Positions 8,816-18,200 of a stretch of DNA of 64,000 nucleotides are shown here, piece by piece. The notes under the pieces are model-generated. The model made no database searches, was not told where the DNA came from, and saw nothing but the letters and a program-made list of their open reading frames with translations. A program made the position numbers and the translations under genes. The DNA lies in contig CAIMEY010000043.1 of the NCBI GenBank assembly GCA_903840165.1, forward strand, positions 1 to 64,000, written 5' to 3'. Origin of the DNA: an uncultured Myxococcales bacterium (lineage in GTDB: Bacteria > Myxococcota_A > UBA9042). Numbering within the stretch: the stretch's first letter is position 1; each line of letters begins with the position of its first letter.

Positions 8816-9112
8816 ATGGCCGATATCAGCCTCAAACGTAAGCACTCTTTTGATGCACCTACGGCGCAGGCCAAGCTCAAGCTGCTGGTCGATAAGTTCC
8901 AAGCCAGCTATGGCAGCCAGATCGAGGTCATCGACTGGAATGCCGAAAAGACCGGTGCGCGCGCGGAAGGCAAGATGTTCAAAGGTCAATTCTCATTGGC
9001 CGGCGACGTTCTGGTTGTGGACATCGACCTCAAAGGCTTTGCCGCCAAGATGGCCAAAGGCATGGTGGAATCCCGCCTGCAAAAGACGGTCGGTGAAGAA
9101 TTTCCGGCCTGA
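8816..9112 (+). CDS. Polyhydroxyalkanoic acid system (PHA_gran_rgn) family protein
   Basis: A 98-residue protein that looks like the small family annotated as putative polyhydroxyalkanoic acid system proteins. It begins with ISLKRKHSF, then a helix (AQAKLKLLVDKFQASYG), four strands including AEGKMFKGQFSLAGDVLVVDIDL (positions 8957-9025), and a C-terminal helix KMAKGMVESRLQKTVG. The start is the ATG at 8816 with GGAGAG seven bases upstream; longer in-frame extensions overlap the lipoprotein gene and look non-coding. No phasin, PHA synthase or depolymerase is nearby, so a role in storage granules is not supported by context here. Its neighbours are envelope genes, and it ends five bases before the next GTG start. 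Confidence 0.7.
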   Translation: MADISLKRKHSFDAPTAQAKLKLLVDKFQASYGSQIEVIDWNAEKTGARAEGKMFKGQFSLAGDVLVVDIDLKGFAAKMAKGMVESRLQKTVGEEFPA

Positions 9113-9116
9113 AATT

Positions 9117-10064
9117 GTGCGATTCAGCGCCGTTCTCGCGCTAGTCCTGCTGATCAACCCTTGGACCGTGGCCTCAGCGTGGGCGACGGGTGGCCCTGTC
9201 ACGTCTGAGGAGGTCGGCAACGCCTTCACCACCGGCCAGCGCTGTTACGGTCAGCAGGATTATCCCTGTGTAATTAAGGCATTAGCGGGCGTTTCCCTGC
9301 CCGCCGATCACGCTCAGGAAGGCTTGCGCCTACTGGCTTTTGCCTACGCCCGGTTGGACCGTCATGCCGAGGCGCGCAGCACTTTTGATCAGTGGATCAA
9401 AGCATTTCCCGATCAGCACCTGGACAAGGCCAGCACGCCGCCTCAGGTTTTTGACGACTATGCTGCCGCCCAACTACAGGTGCATCAAGGCGAATTGGAC
9501 CTGACTCCTCACCTGTCTCTGCAGCCGGCTGCACCGCAATTGCCTACCAATGCTAGTGATTTGCCGAAATTCGCCCCGCCCAAGCGGTCCTCTCGGGATA
9601 CGGCGCAGGATTTCACGCTGTCGATTCTGGCCCTGGGCGGCTACGATTTTCATGCCGAAGAAATTCATGTTGTTACAGGAGCCGCCCTCGGCGTCGACGT
9701 GGGAGCCTCGCGTGTGCAAGGCGGCTTAAGGCTTGGGATTCGCTCGGTCGAATCGGCTTCCTTCGACGCCTATTTGCACTCCTGGGCCATTGACGCCCTC
9801 GCGCGCGCCTCGGTCCGGCTAGTTGGCCAAGATTCCGTGCACTTGGACGGCTGGATTGGCGGCGGCGCTTGGTACGAAGCGGCGGCGGGCCTAGTCTGGC
9901 AGGTGGCGCCGGGTCTGCGCTTGACCATGGCGACGCCAGTTCCATCTGTGCAGTTTTGCACAGAATTGCACGATGCCGTCGACGTATCCAGCGGTCACCA
10001 GACGCTACTGCTGTCTCTGGGCATTTGTTTGCGCCCCAATGCCCCGCGTTCCGGAGGCCAGTGA
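9117..10064 (+). CDS. Secreted protein with TPR-like N-terminal part and beta-rich C-terminal part
   Basis: About 315 residues. The probable start is GTG at 9117, just before a signal peptide (RFSAVLALVLLINPWTVASAWA), four bases after the preceding stop. A GTG at 9093 is also in frame. Residues 35-115 are helical and TPR-like (a YGQQDYPCVIKAL unit, then a GLRLLAFAYARLDRHAEA unit). After a Pro-rich linker the last 150 residues alternate strands (LSILALGGYDF, VQGGLRLGIRS, LDGWIGGGAWYEAAAG) and may form a small barrel. Its TGA overlaps the MoxR start as TGATG, which implies translational coupling. Function unknown; it may be a periplasmic or outer-membrane partner of the MoxR ATPase. Confidence 0.65.
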   Translation: MRFSAVLALVLLINPWTVASAWATGGPVTSEEVGNAFTTGQRCYGQQDYPCVIKALAGVSLPADHAQEGLRLLAFAYARLDRHAEARSTFDQWIKAFPDQHLDKASTPPQVFDDYAAAQLQVHQGELDLTPHLSLQPAAPQLPTNASDLPKFAPPKRSSRDTAQDFTLSILALGGYDFHAEEIHVVTGAALGVDVGASRVQGGLRLGIRSVESASFDAYLHSWAIDALARASVRLVGQDSVHLDGWIGGGAWYEAAAGLVWQVAPGLRLTMATPVPSVQFCTELHDAVDVSSGHQTLLLSLGICLRPNAPRSGGQ

Positions 10065-11107
10065 TGACGGCCGGTGCCCCGATCAATCCCTATGTTACTC
10101 CAGAGATGGCCCCCATGGACGATCTGGAGGCCTTGGACTTTGCCCGCTTGACCCGCCAGCGCGTGCTGGAGCAGATTTCGCGGCGCGTGGTCGGTCAGGA
10201 TGCGGTCATCGACCTGCTGCTCACAGCGCTTTTTGCCAATGGTCACGCGTTGTCCATCGGCGTGCCGGGCCTGGCCAAGACCCTGCTGATTCAGACCTTG
10301 GCCGAGACGATGCACCTGAAATTTGGGCGGATTCAGTTCACGCCCGATCTGATGCCTTCGGACGTGACGGGCACCGAGGTGCTCGAAGAGGAGCGGGCCA
10401 CGGGGCATCGTGCCTATCGCTTCATTGAAGGTCCTGTTTTTGCAAATATTTTGTTGGCTGACGAGATCAACCGCACCCCGCCCAAGACTCAGGCGGCGTT
10501 GCTGCAGGCGATGCAGGAGCGCAAGGTGACCGTTGGCGGCGCGCCCCACGTCCTCGATGAGCCGTTCTTGGTGCTGGCGACGCAGAATCCCATTGAGCAG
10601 CACGGCACTTATCCGTTGCCAGAAGCGCAGTTGGACCGCTTCATGCTGGCCATCCACTTTGATTATCCCAGCCTCGATGAGGAACTGGAAATCGTCCGGC
10701 GGACCACCGGTCTTGATCAACCGCAGGTGGAACCCGTACTCACGCGCGCGCAAGTCCTGCGAATTCAGGCGCTTGCTCGTGCTGTGCCTGTCGCCGATTC
10801 CGTGCTGCGCTACGCCGTTCGCTTGGTGCGGGCGACCCGACCAGAAGATCCTGTGTGTCCGCCCAGTGTTAGGCCACTGTTGGCCTATGGGGCAAGTCCA
10901 CGGGCGTCGCAGTGCATCATTCTGGCAGCCAAGGCCAGAGCGGTGCTGGATGGTCGAACCACCATTCGTATTGAGGACATCCAGACCTTGGCAGCGGCCA
11001 CGATCGCCCATCGCTTGGTGCCGAGTTTCCGCGCTGAGGCCGAAGGGATGGACGGTCGCAAACTGGTCGAACGTCTCTTGGCCGAAGTGCCCGTCGATGC
11101 GGCCTAG
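10064..11107 (+). CDS. MoxR family AAA+ ATPase
   Basis: A 347-residue cytoplasmic AAA+ ATPase with the normal MoxR length. Walker A is GVPGLAKT (66-73), Walker B is ILLADEINR (129-137), followed by [15 protein letters not shown], the sensor region [22 protein letters not shown] (10576-10641) and the C-terminal lid domain. MoxR proteins act as chaperones that insert cofactors or assemble complexes, usually with VWA-domain partners. The ATG at 10064 follows GGAGG and overlaps the previous TGA. The usual downstream DUF58 and VWA genes are missing: the next gene is on the other strand. The only VWA protein in the window is a lipoprotein about 10 kb away, on the other side of the membrane. Confidence 0.92.
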   Translation: MTAGAPINPYVTPEMAPMDDLEALDFARLTRQRVLEQISRRVVGQDAVIDLLLTALFANGHALSIGVPGLAKTLLIQTLAETMHLKFGRIQFTPDLMPSDVTGTEVLEEERATGHRAYRFIEGPVFANILLADEINRTPPKTQAALLQAMQERKVTVGGAPHVLDEPFLVLATQNPIEQHGTYPLPEAQLDRFMLAIHFDYPSLDEELEIVRRTTGLDQPQVEPVLTRAQVLRIQALARAVPVADSVLRYAVRLVRATRPEDPVCPPSVRPLLAYGASPRASQCIILAAKARAVLDGRTTIRIEDIQTLAAATIAHRLVPSFRAEAEGMDGRKLVERLLAEVPVDAA

Positions 11108-11248
11108 GGGTCAATTCCCAGATAACTACATGGAATTGCGGTAAAGTTCTTCGTAGGCCTGGCCGACCTTTCGTCTTGAGCCAGTCGATGCGGGCGCCAA
11201 ATACGGCGTGAGCACCCCAAAGGTCAATACGCGAATCGCTCGCTGGCC

Positions 11249-12145
11249 CTAACGAACCTTGCGGAAAGCTTGCTGTTGTTGGGCGCGCTGCATCTTGCGC
11301 ATGTCCGGATGCTGCTTGAGCACTTCCTGGGCTAGCTTCTGCAGTTCAAAGGGTGCGCCCTGGGCCGGCATGGCAAATCGCCCAAGATAGTTCATGTTTT
11401 GCCGCATCAGGCCTTCCAGCTCTTTACGGCACCTCTCGCGCTTGCCACCATGAAAGGTCGCGAAAACACGGGCAAAACTGACCATGAGGTCCAATTGTTC
11501 CTGCCCGGCCTCGCTGGGGCCTTCCACGGTCGTCAAAAGGTCCAAGGCTGCCGGTGCTTTGCCCGATCGAGCCCACGCTTCAGCGATGACCGCGGTCATC
11601 ATCCGCTTGCTCTGGCCACTGCTGGCGTTGCTGAGCTTGATCTGGTCAGCCAAATCCCGCGCCTCAAGAATCCGGTTTTTAAACAGGTACATCTGCGCGC
11701 GGAAGGTACGCACTTCATCGGCGACGGCTTCGGGGGCCTTGGCCAGATCGATGGCTTCGAGGGTCTGCAGCGCCTTGTTCGGATCGTCCTGGGCCTGCAA
11801 CTGCGCAAGCGCCAACTGGTTGAGGACGTCGGGCTTGCCACCCTGCGCCTGCAACTGGTCCATGGCCGCCTGACGCGCCTGCGGTGAGGCTTGGGCACCC
11901 TGGAGCAACGCCATGACTTTGCGCTGCTTTTTTGCCATTCGCCAAACGTAGATCAGGCCACCGATCGCAGCGATCGTCAGCACGGCGACGATGCCGATGG
12001 CGATCTTCGACCCCGTCATCAGCGCGGCCACCCACAGCACCGCATCGACGCCGGCAAAGGTCAGCAGACCATTGCGGTTGAGCAGGGGTGACTGGATCAT
12101 GTCCAGGGGATTGGCGGTGCTATCTGCAGTCTTAGGCTCGGTCAT
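11249..12145 (-). CDS. Membrane protein with two N-terminal transmembrane segments and TPR-like helical domain
   Basis: 298 residues. The ATG at 12145 begins MTEPKTADSTANPLDMIQ. Two hydrophobic segments follow (LLTFAGVDAVLWVAALM and IGIVAVLTIAAIGGLIYVW), then a long soluble, Ala/Gln-rich helical part. Repeated helix pairs of TPR character are visible, such as LNQLALAQLQAQDDPNKALQTLEAI and MMTAVIAEAWARSGKAPAALDLL (positions about 11578-11830). It probably serves as a membrane-tethered scaffold. It is convergent with the MoxR gene (141-base gap) and 231 bases downstream of the PLP-enzyme gene. No specific family was recognised. Confidence 0.7.
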   Translation of the reverse strand: MTEPKTADSTANPLDMIQSPLLNRNGLLTFAGVDAVLWVAALMTGSKIAIGIVAVLTIAAIGGLIYVWRMAKKQRKVMALLQGAQASPQARQAAMDQLQAQGGKPDVLNQLALAQLQAQDDPNKALQTLEAIDLAKAPEAVADEVRTFRAQMYLFKNRILEARDLADQIKLSNASSGQSKRMMTAVIAEAWARSGKAPAALDLLTTVEGPSEAGQEQLDLMVSFARVFATFHGGKRERCRKELEGLMRQNMNYLGRFAMPAQGAPFELQKLAQEVLKQHPDMRKMQRAQQQQAFRKVR

Positions 12146-12376
12146 GGTCGGCTCCGCGCGCCAATTGCGGGGCGGCAGGGGCCGATACGGTGGCGCAAAT
12201 CGGCGCTGCGTGCAAGCGCACGGTCCAATCAGGCGCTTGGGCTGCATGTCGTGCCCAAGGCCAAGCGCTTATATCTCAAGGATTTTTGCCGTGTCGACGG
12301 CGATACGCCCGGCTGGCCTCTTGTCACGCAGCGACCTGAGCACGGCCAAGTGCAAAACCGTTGCGTCTTGAGGAAT

Positions 12377-13771
12377 TTAGAAGCCGCGCGCGGCCTTTTG
12401 CGCCACGTCCATCTCGGCGACCTTGGCTTGCTCAGACAGCCAAAAGTCCTGGCTGCGCATCGCTTCGAGTTCACCCACCGTCTTGCCCTGCTGTTCCACC
12501 CAGGTGTAGTACTTGAGCTGATGCCAGCGGCTGCGGTCGAACATCGTGCCTTCTTGAACAAAATCAGTCTTTTGCTTGTGCAGAATCTGCCGCACCCGCG
12601 CGTGACTTTCCATTTCGCTCAGCGGGCCATAAGCCGCCGTCATCTGCGCCATGACCGAGGGATAGCGGTCAAAGCCGTCGGTAGCGACAGTCACCAAGGT
12701 ATCCTGCGCAGTTAGACCGAAATGCTTGGCGGTCTTGATGGCGCCCAAGATGTTGCAGACCCCGGAAATGCCCAGGTGCGACGCGAAAAAATCGAGATCT
12801 TCTTGTGAAATACCCAGGTGTTTGCCCAAGTACGCGTGGCCCACCGGGTCGGTCAGCACTTGCAGGGCGAGTTTGCACTCGATGTCATCGACGCACACCA
12901 GCGCGTCCATGTTGGTGACGTTGTGAATCCAGGTAACATGTTTGTCGCCAATGCCTTGGATGTCATGGCCGCCGTAGCCGTTGCTGAACAAGGTCGGGCA
13001 TTGCACCGGCTCAAGGCCCACGACCCGGCAATCGCGGCTGAGTTGCTTGCAGCGGTCGCCAGCGGCAATGGTACCGGCTGAACCCATTGCGGAAACGAAG
13101 GCTGCTAGCCGCGGTCCAACCTTGCCCTCGGCTGCGAACTCTTGCACAGCCTGCACGGCCGAGTTGCCCGTCACGTGCCAGTGAAAGCGGTAATTGGCCA
13201 TTTCCTCGAATTGATTGAGGACTCGGATTTCTCCCTGCTTGCTGATCTCTTTGCACGCGTCAAAGATTTCCTTGACGTTGCTTTCACAGCCGGCGGTCTT
13301 GATGACCTTGGCGCCGTAGCGTTCGATGCGTTCAAAGCGCTCAGCGCTCATTTCCTCAGGCAAAATCACGGTCGAGGCGTAGCCCATCCGTGGCCCGATC
13401 CAGGCCCCGCCGATGCCGTAGTTGCCGGTCGAGGGCCACACAAGTGTATGAACGCCCGGCGTAATATCGCCTTTGAGCTGTCGTTCCATGGCGCACGAAT
13501 AGGTCGCGCCTACTTTGTGGGCACCGGTGGGAAAATCATGGCCATGCAAGAGCACGATGTTGGCATCGATTCCGGTCAGCGCCTTGGGCAAAATCCGAGC
13601 CCGAATGCGACCATCGGCACCGCGCCACGTGATATCCCAGATGAGGTCGGGACTTAGCTCATCGCCCCGGGCCTTGGCGGCCAGGGCAGCTTTGCGTTTG
13701 GCGGCCGGCATTTTGTCGGGGTGGAGCATCTCATCAAAGGTCGGACCGAAGGTATAGGCGCGTGCGGACAT
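12377..13771 (-). CDS. Fold-type II PLP-dependent enzyme (cysteine synthase / tryptophan synthase beta-like)
   Basis: 464 residues, longer than the roughly 310 of cysteine synthases. The PLP lysine is probably Lys86 in TGAHKVGATY. The substrate loop is WPSTGNYGIGGAW, and the phosphate-binding Gly/Ser loop is SAMGSAGTIAAGDRC. The active-site layout is therefore complete. An additional N-terminal 60 residues and a C-terminal 90-residue helical extension (ending FWLSEQAKVAEMDVAQKAARGF) distinguish it from CysK and from threonine dehydratases. Many such proteins are annotated only as pyridoxal-phosphate dependent enzymes. The substrate cannot be assigned from sequence. It lies upstream of the TPR-like membrane protein and downstream of a secreted protein gene on the same strand. 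Confidence 0.8.
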   Translation of the reverse strand: MSARAYTFGPTFDEMLHPDKMPAAKRKAALAAKARGDELSPDLIWDITWRGADGRIRARILPKALTGIDANIVLLHGHDFPTGAHKVGATYSCAMERQLKGDITPGVHTLVWPSTGNYGIGGAWIGPRMGYASTVILPEEMSAERFERIERYGAKVIKTAGCESNVKEIFDACKEISKQGEIRVLNQFEEMANYRFHWHVTGNSAVQAVQEFAAEGKVGPRLAAFVSAMGSAGTIAAGDRCKQLSRDCRVVGLEPVQCPTLFSNGYGGHDIQGIGDKHVTWIHNVTNMDALVCVDDIECKLALQVLTDPVGHAYLGKHLGISQEDLDFFASHLGISGVCNILGAIKTAKHFGLTAQDTLVTVATDGFDRYPSVMAQMTAAYGPLSEMESHARVRQILHKQKTDFVQEGTMFDRSRWHQLKYYTWVEQQGKTVGELEAMRSQDFWLSEQAKVAEMDVAQKAARGF

Positions 13772-13840
13772 GATAATTCCTTGCTCGGCAAAGCCCGCCG
13801 AGTCATAAGCGCAACACTGTAGCGCCGTTAGCGAGTCAAC

Positions 13841-14482
13841 TCAATGCCCCGCAGCTTGGACAAAGGCTTCGGCGCGACTGCGGTATTCCTCGAGCGTGCT
13901 CTGAAAATTCTGCGCAGCCTGCGTATTTTCGGGCTGATGCGCCCAGTTCGTCAGTGCTTCCGCGGCAGTAGCTGCGCGTTGCATCAACAAATGCAGGCTC
14001 ATGAAGATGTCGAGCAGGGGCTGTTCAAAGGACTTGTCCTCCGCTAGCATCTTGAAATCTTTCGACAAAGCCTGGTAGTTCACCAGCATCGTCTGCGCCA
14101 TGCGTTCGAGGTCGGCGCTGGCCCCATCCCCGGCTTTGACCACGCGCCCCAACGTACCGAGCGTAAAATGGGCGTGAACGATATGCACCAGCGCCTGACT
14201 GCCGAGACTGGCCAGTAACGCCTCGCCAGGACTCAGCTTATCCCCCGTGGTCTTGGTCGTCTTTGCCAAGGTCCGGCGCAATCCGGCGAGTATTTCGGCG
14301 ACTCTTGCATCGCTGACGGCCGGTATCACCTCTTTACCTTTCGGTTTTTCGCTTGTTGTTCCAGATGCTTGAGCGGGTGGCGCAGTCGCTGTACCAGACT
14401 TGTCCGCCTTGGGTTTGGCCTGGGCGACCCCGCTGAGTAGAAGGCCTAAGCAAATTACTGAAATAAGGCTAATTTTTCGCAT
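13841..14482 (-). CDS. Secreted hypothetical protein, helical
   Basis: 213 residues. The ATG at 14482 has AGGAG seven bases upstream and opens a Sec signal peptide (MRKISLISVICLGLLLSGVAQA-K). A Lys/Thr/Pro/Ala-rich stretch follows, then a mostly helical domain of about 150 residues (AEILAGLRRTLAKT, LASLGSQALVHIVHAHFTLG, LLDIFMSLHLLMQRAATAAE). There are no cysteines in the mature part and no recognised motif. It diverges from the miaE gene across 92 bases, which should hold both promoters, and it ends 69 bases before the PLP-enzyme start. Periplasmic location is likely; function unknown. Confidence 0.7.
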   Translation of the reverse strand: MRKISLISVICLGLLLSGVAQAKPKADKSGTATAPPAQASGTTSEKPKGKEVIPAVSDARVAEILAGLRRTLAKTTKTTGDKLSPGEALLASLGSQALVHIVHAHFTLGTLGRVVKAGDGASADLERMAQTMLVNYQALSKDFKMLAEDKSFEQPLLDIFMSLHLLMQRAATAAEALTNWAHQPENTQAAQNFQSTLEEYRSRAEAFVQAAGH

Positions 14483-14574
14483 CCAAGCTCCTGTCGACCG
14501 TTCAGGCCAAGCCAAGGGTACACCGCCGGCACCGACTATGGCATCCTCCTGCTCAACGAGGCCAAGGGGGATTC

Positions 14575-15159
14575 ATGCTGTGCTTGCAGTCGCGAACTCA
14601 GGACACATGGCTGCAGCGCGCCATTGAACAAACCGAAGAAATTCTTATCGATCACGCGCATTGTGAGCGAAAGGCGGCCACCAATGCCCTCAACCTTCTG
14701 GCCCGGTATCCGCAAGTCGTGGCCTTGCACGCACCGATGCTCGCCTTGGCGCGTGAAGAGCTAGAACATTTTGAACTTGTTCTACAATTGATGCAGGCCC
14801 GCAACATTACGATGCACCGTCAGGCCCCGACCGGCTATCAAGCCAAACTGTTCGCGCTGGTGCGGCCTGAGCCGGATAAGCTCATGGATTTGCTGCTGGT
14901 TGCGGCCTTGATAGAAGCGCGTTCCTGTGAACGTTTTCGCCTGCTGTCTCAGCACCATCCTGACCCTGATTTGCGAAATGCTTTTGCGGGGTTATTGGAG
15001 AGCGAAGCCCGTCACCATGGCACTTTTGTCCGCCTTGCGGAACAACTGCAGCCTGACCCGGGTTACCGCGATCAGGTGCGCGCGCGGCTGCACGCTTTGG
15101 CCGAGGCAGAGTGCCAGATCTTACAAGAGGTTCTGCCGCTGCCACGCATTCATGCCTAG
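14575..15159 (+). CDS. miaE: tRNA-(ms2io6A37) hydroxylase MiaE
   Basis: A 194-residue non-haem diiron enzyme that hydroxylates the isopentenyl group of 2-methylthio-N6-isopentenyladenosine at tRNA position 37. All expected ligands are visible in a four-helix arrangement: Glu31 in HAHCERKAA, Glu62 and His65 in REELEHFEL, Glu114 in ALIEARSCERF, Glu144 and His147 in LESEARHHGTF. The length is typical. AGGGGG precedes the ATG. It implies that the host makes ms2i6A with MiaA and MiaB, whose genes are not in the window. It is followed 83 bases later by the large macroglobulin-like gene on the same strand, with which no functional tie is apparent. Confidence 0.93.
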   Translation: MLCLQSRTQDTWLQRAIEQTEEILIDHAHCERKAATNALNLLARYPQVVALHAPMLALAREELEHFELVLQLMQARNITMHRQAPTGYQAKLFALVRPEPDKLMDLLLVAALIEARSCERFRLLSQHHPDPDLRNAFAGLLESEARHHGTFVRLAEQLQPDPGYRDQVRARLHALAEAECQILQEVLPLPRIHA

Positions 15160-15242
15160 CCAGGTTGCGGCGTAGATCCTCAGGCGGAATCGCGCGTCGC
15201 AACGTTTTGGGCGGTCGAACTGGTCGCATGGGGGAAAGTCCG

Positions 15243-18200
15243 ATGAATCGAAGCCGTTTGCGCTCTTTGCTGGTCCTGGGTCTGGTTCTTGCACCGAGTT
15301 TGCTGCTGTCGGACGAACCGGGGCGCGATAGTCGCCTGTTTCGCTTGAACAAAGACGGCTCAGCGATCAGCGGGCCGGCCTTGCACCTGCCTCCTCTCCT
15401 GGGGCTGCAACTCCTTTCGGCGACCACCGACCAGCCTCAATACTGGCCCGAAGAGTCTGTCAGTTTGAGGCTGCTGTGTCCGGCGCATCCCAAGGATACC
15501 CTGCAGATTACTTGGCAAAAGCGCGATGCGGCCCCGCAAAAACAGACGGTGACGCTCGATGAAGGCGGTGTGGCGGCCGTGGTGCTCCAAGACGGTGCAA
15601 CAACACCGCTAGAACTTGGCGAATATAGGGCGGATATTGTCACGTCCGATGGCCAATGGAAGGCCAGCGCCACATGGTCGGTGGTTCAGGGCGTCCTCAG
15701 CCCGGTGTCCTTGGCCTACCCCTTTGTGCAAGTCACCAGCATTGCTGAGCTTGATCAGGCCAAAGCCGGCTGGTTCCTCGGCAACGCGGGGGGCGCAGGC
15801 AGCCGCTGGGGCAATGGTCTGTCCTTCAAGAATGAGCTGCGCGTCGACAATCAACCCTATAACGGCGAGGTGGAACTGGCTTCCCGTTGCATGTTGCCGG
15901 GTTGCAATGGTGTGGACGCAGGGCCCCGGCAAACGCTGACCGTGCGCAATGGCCTGGTCCAAGGCACCCTGCAAGTAGGGGGTCATTCAGGGCCGTTTCA
16001 GGTGGAATTCATCTTGCCAAACGGTAGCTTGCGTTATCAGTTCCAGGGGTCGAGCCATGTCGAACGCGACATGGTCGCCATCAGCCAGGGCATGACGTGG
16101 AATTACCGCGCGGGATTAGCGCCTTACAGTGGCACAGTTCAAGTGACGGGGCGCCAGATTTTCGTGGAGAAGTCGGCCCAGGCGCAAAAAGATGATGCCT
16201 TTGAACTGCTTGATGTAACGACGAAAACCTCGCAGGTGGCGGTCCATGTCACCAAGCCCTTGCATGGCCTGCACGCCGTTGTTTGGACGCCCGGGCGCGA
16301 TGGCCACTTTGAGCCCCAAAGCCCCAAAATCCCGAATAAAGTGAGTGCTGGCGCGGAGTTGCTTCTGGAGGTTCAGCCTCCCCTGAGCCTAGTCACTGTG
16401 GGCGGTTGGGACAAAGATGGTCTGCACGAAGCCTGGGCTTTTGTTTATCCTTCTGTGGACTTGCATCTGACTGTAACTGCGCCTGAACGGGGCGAGCCCC
16501 TTGAGCCCGTCACCCTGATCGTGCAGGCCCAGGATCAGCAAGGAAAACCGCTGCAAGTTTCAGGGATTATCGAGGTGTACGACAACCGTGTTGCCGCCCG
16601 TGAACCCGGGGAACCGCTGAACTCTGCGCTGGGGGAGACCCAGAGAACGGCCGCCAATGGCCTTGCTAGCTGGGTGGACCCGGAGGAAATCAAGCGACAA
16701 CAAGCCGCTGAACGTAAACGGGAATTAGAGGAAGAACGCCAGCAAAAGCTGCAAGAAGCACGGATGCGCAGCCAGGCCAGCAAGAAGAAGGAGAGCGTGT
16801 TCGCCTTGGGTAGCGGCGGTCCGGCCTATGCCCGGTCGGCATGGGTAGGGTCCAAACTCTTTGCCGCCGATGAAGCCGCAGCGCCGCCCCCGTCGAGCCC
16901 CACCATGGCCCGCGCCAAGCTTAGCAAGCGCGCCATCGGTCACGTGGACGTCGATGACGACGAAAGTGGCAATGATCAAGTGCGCTTAGGCGAGAAGAAG
17001 GTCCTTCTGTCCGCCGTCGTTCGCACCGGGCCCGACGGAAAAGCCAATGTTCTTGCGATCTTGCCTCCCCAGACCGGACGCGTGGCCGTGCGCTTCACCG
17101 CCACCAAGGGCTTGGATTGGGCCAAGACTGAGGCGAGCCTGGACGTGCGCCGCAGTAGTTACGTGGAGTTGCAGGTGCCCAAGGTCTTTGTCCCCGGGGC
17201 AGATCTGCAGCTTGCGGTATTTGCAGTCAACGGTGGGCAAACACCTTTGGAACTAAGGGCTTCTGGCGCCGGATTACCAAATCTCCAAGTCCTTGCCGTG
17301 CCTCCAGGCAAGCAGCACTTGGTCCTGCCTTGGCAGGGCAACCTCGCAGGTGTCCTGGATATTCAGCTGGCCGTGCCCGGCGGACGCGTCAAGGACCACC
17401 GGCAGTACGCCCTGGCCGACGTCGCCCGCCTACCGGTCACTTGGTCTCGCCTCGCCTTTGCCTCGGAAGACCGAAAATTGAGCCTTGCGCCGGGTGAACG
17501 CGTGGTTGTGTTCCATGGTCCCGGCGAACTCCTGCACGGCGTGGTCAACAACGTGGTGACGACCCTGGAGTCTTGGTTTCCGCACGCGGAAGCCATGTCT
17601 GCGCAAGTCGCTGCGCAGGCTGTGCTTTTGGCCGCTATTGAACACCACGTCCTGGACGATGAGGGGCTGACCCGCAAGCTGCAGGCCGACATGGCCAAGG
17701 CGGCCCAAGGTTTGCAACAGCGGCTGTACGATCCTGCTAGCCAAATGATGCGTCCCTTCAATGGATTGCCGCCTCAACCGCTGTGGTCGCTGTGGGTGAG
17801 TCGCAACCTCCACGTGGCGCTGCGGGCTTTGCAAGGGGCGCCGCGGACTAGTCAGCAGGCGGCCAATGCGGTCCTGCTACTGACTCGGTTGACCGCAGAC
17901 CTCGACGTCGGGATGGCCAAGCGAGGCCAAGATCCAAAGAAGCTCGCCGGGTTTGACCCCTCCCAAGCCGGCGAGGACGTCCTGCCCGTGGTGATCGATG
18001 GTCAAGAGGTCGACCGCATCATCACCGATGACGCCGTGCAGGCCTTTGTGTTGCAGCAGTTGGCGCCCGATCTGGACCCCGACCAGGCGACCTTGGAACT
18101 GGCCTGCGCCAAGTCCTTTGATCATTTCCGCTTTCTTCGTGCCATGTCGCGAACCGGGCGTCTGCAGTACCTCATCACGGCGGCCAAGGCGGCCCTGATC

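Noticed and set aside
11108-11248. CAATTCC...GGAATTG inverted repeat between moxR and the TPR-like gene considered as a terminator
   Set aside because: The stem is only 7 bp and AT-rich with no T-run on either side.
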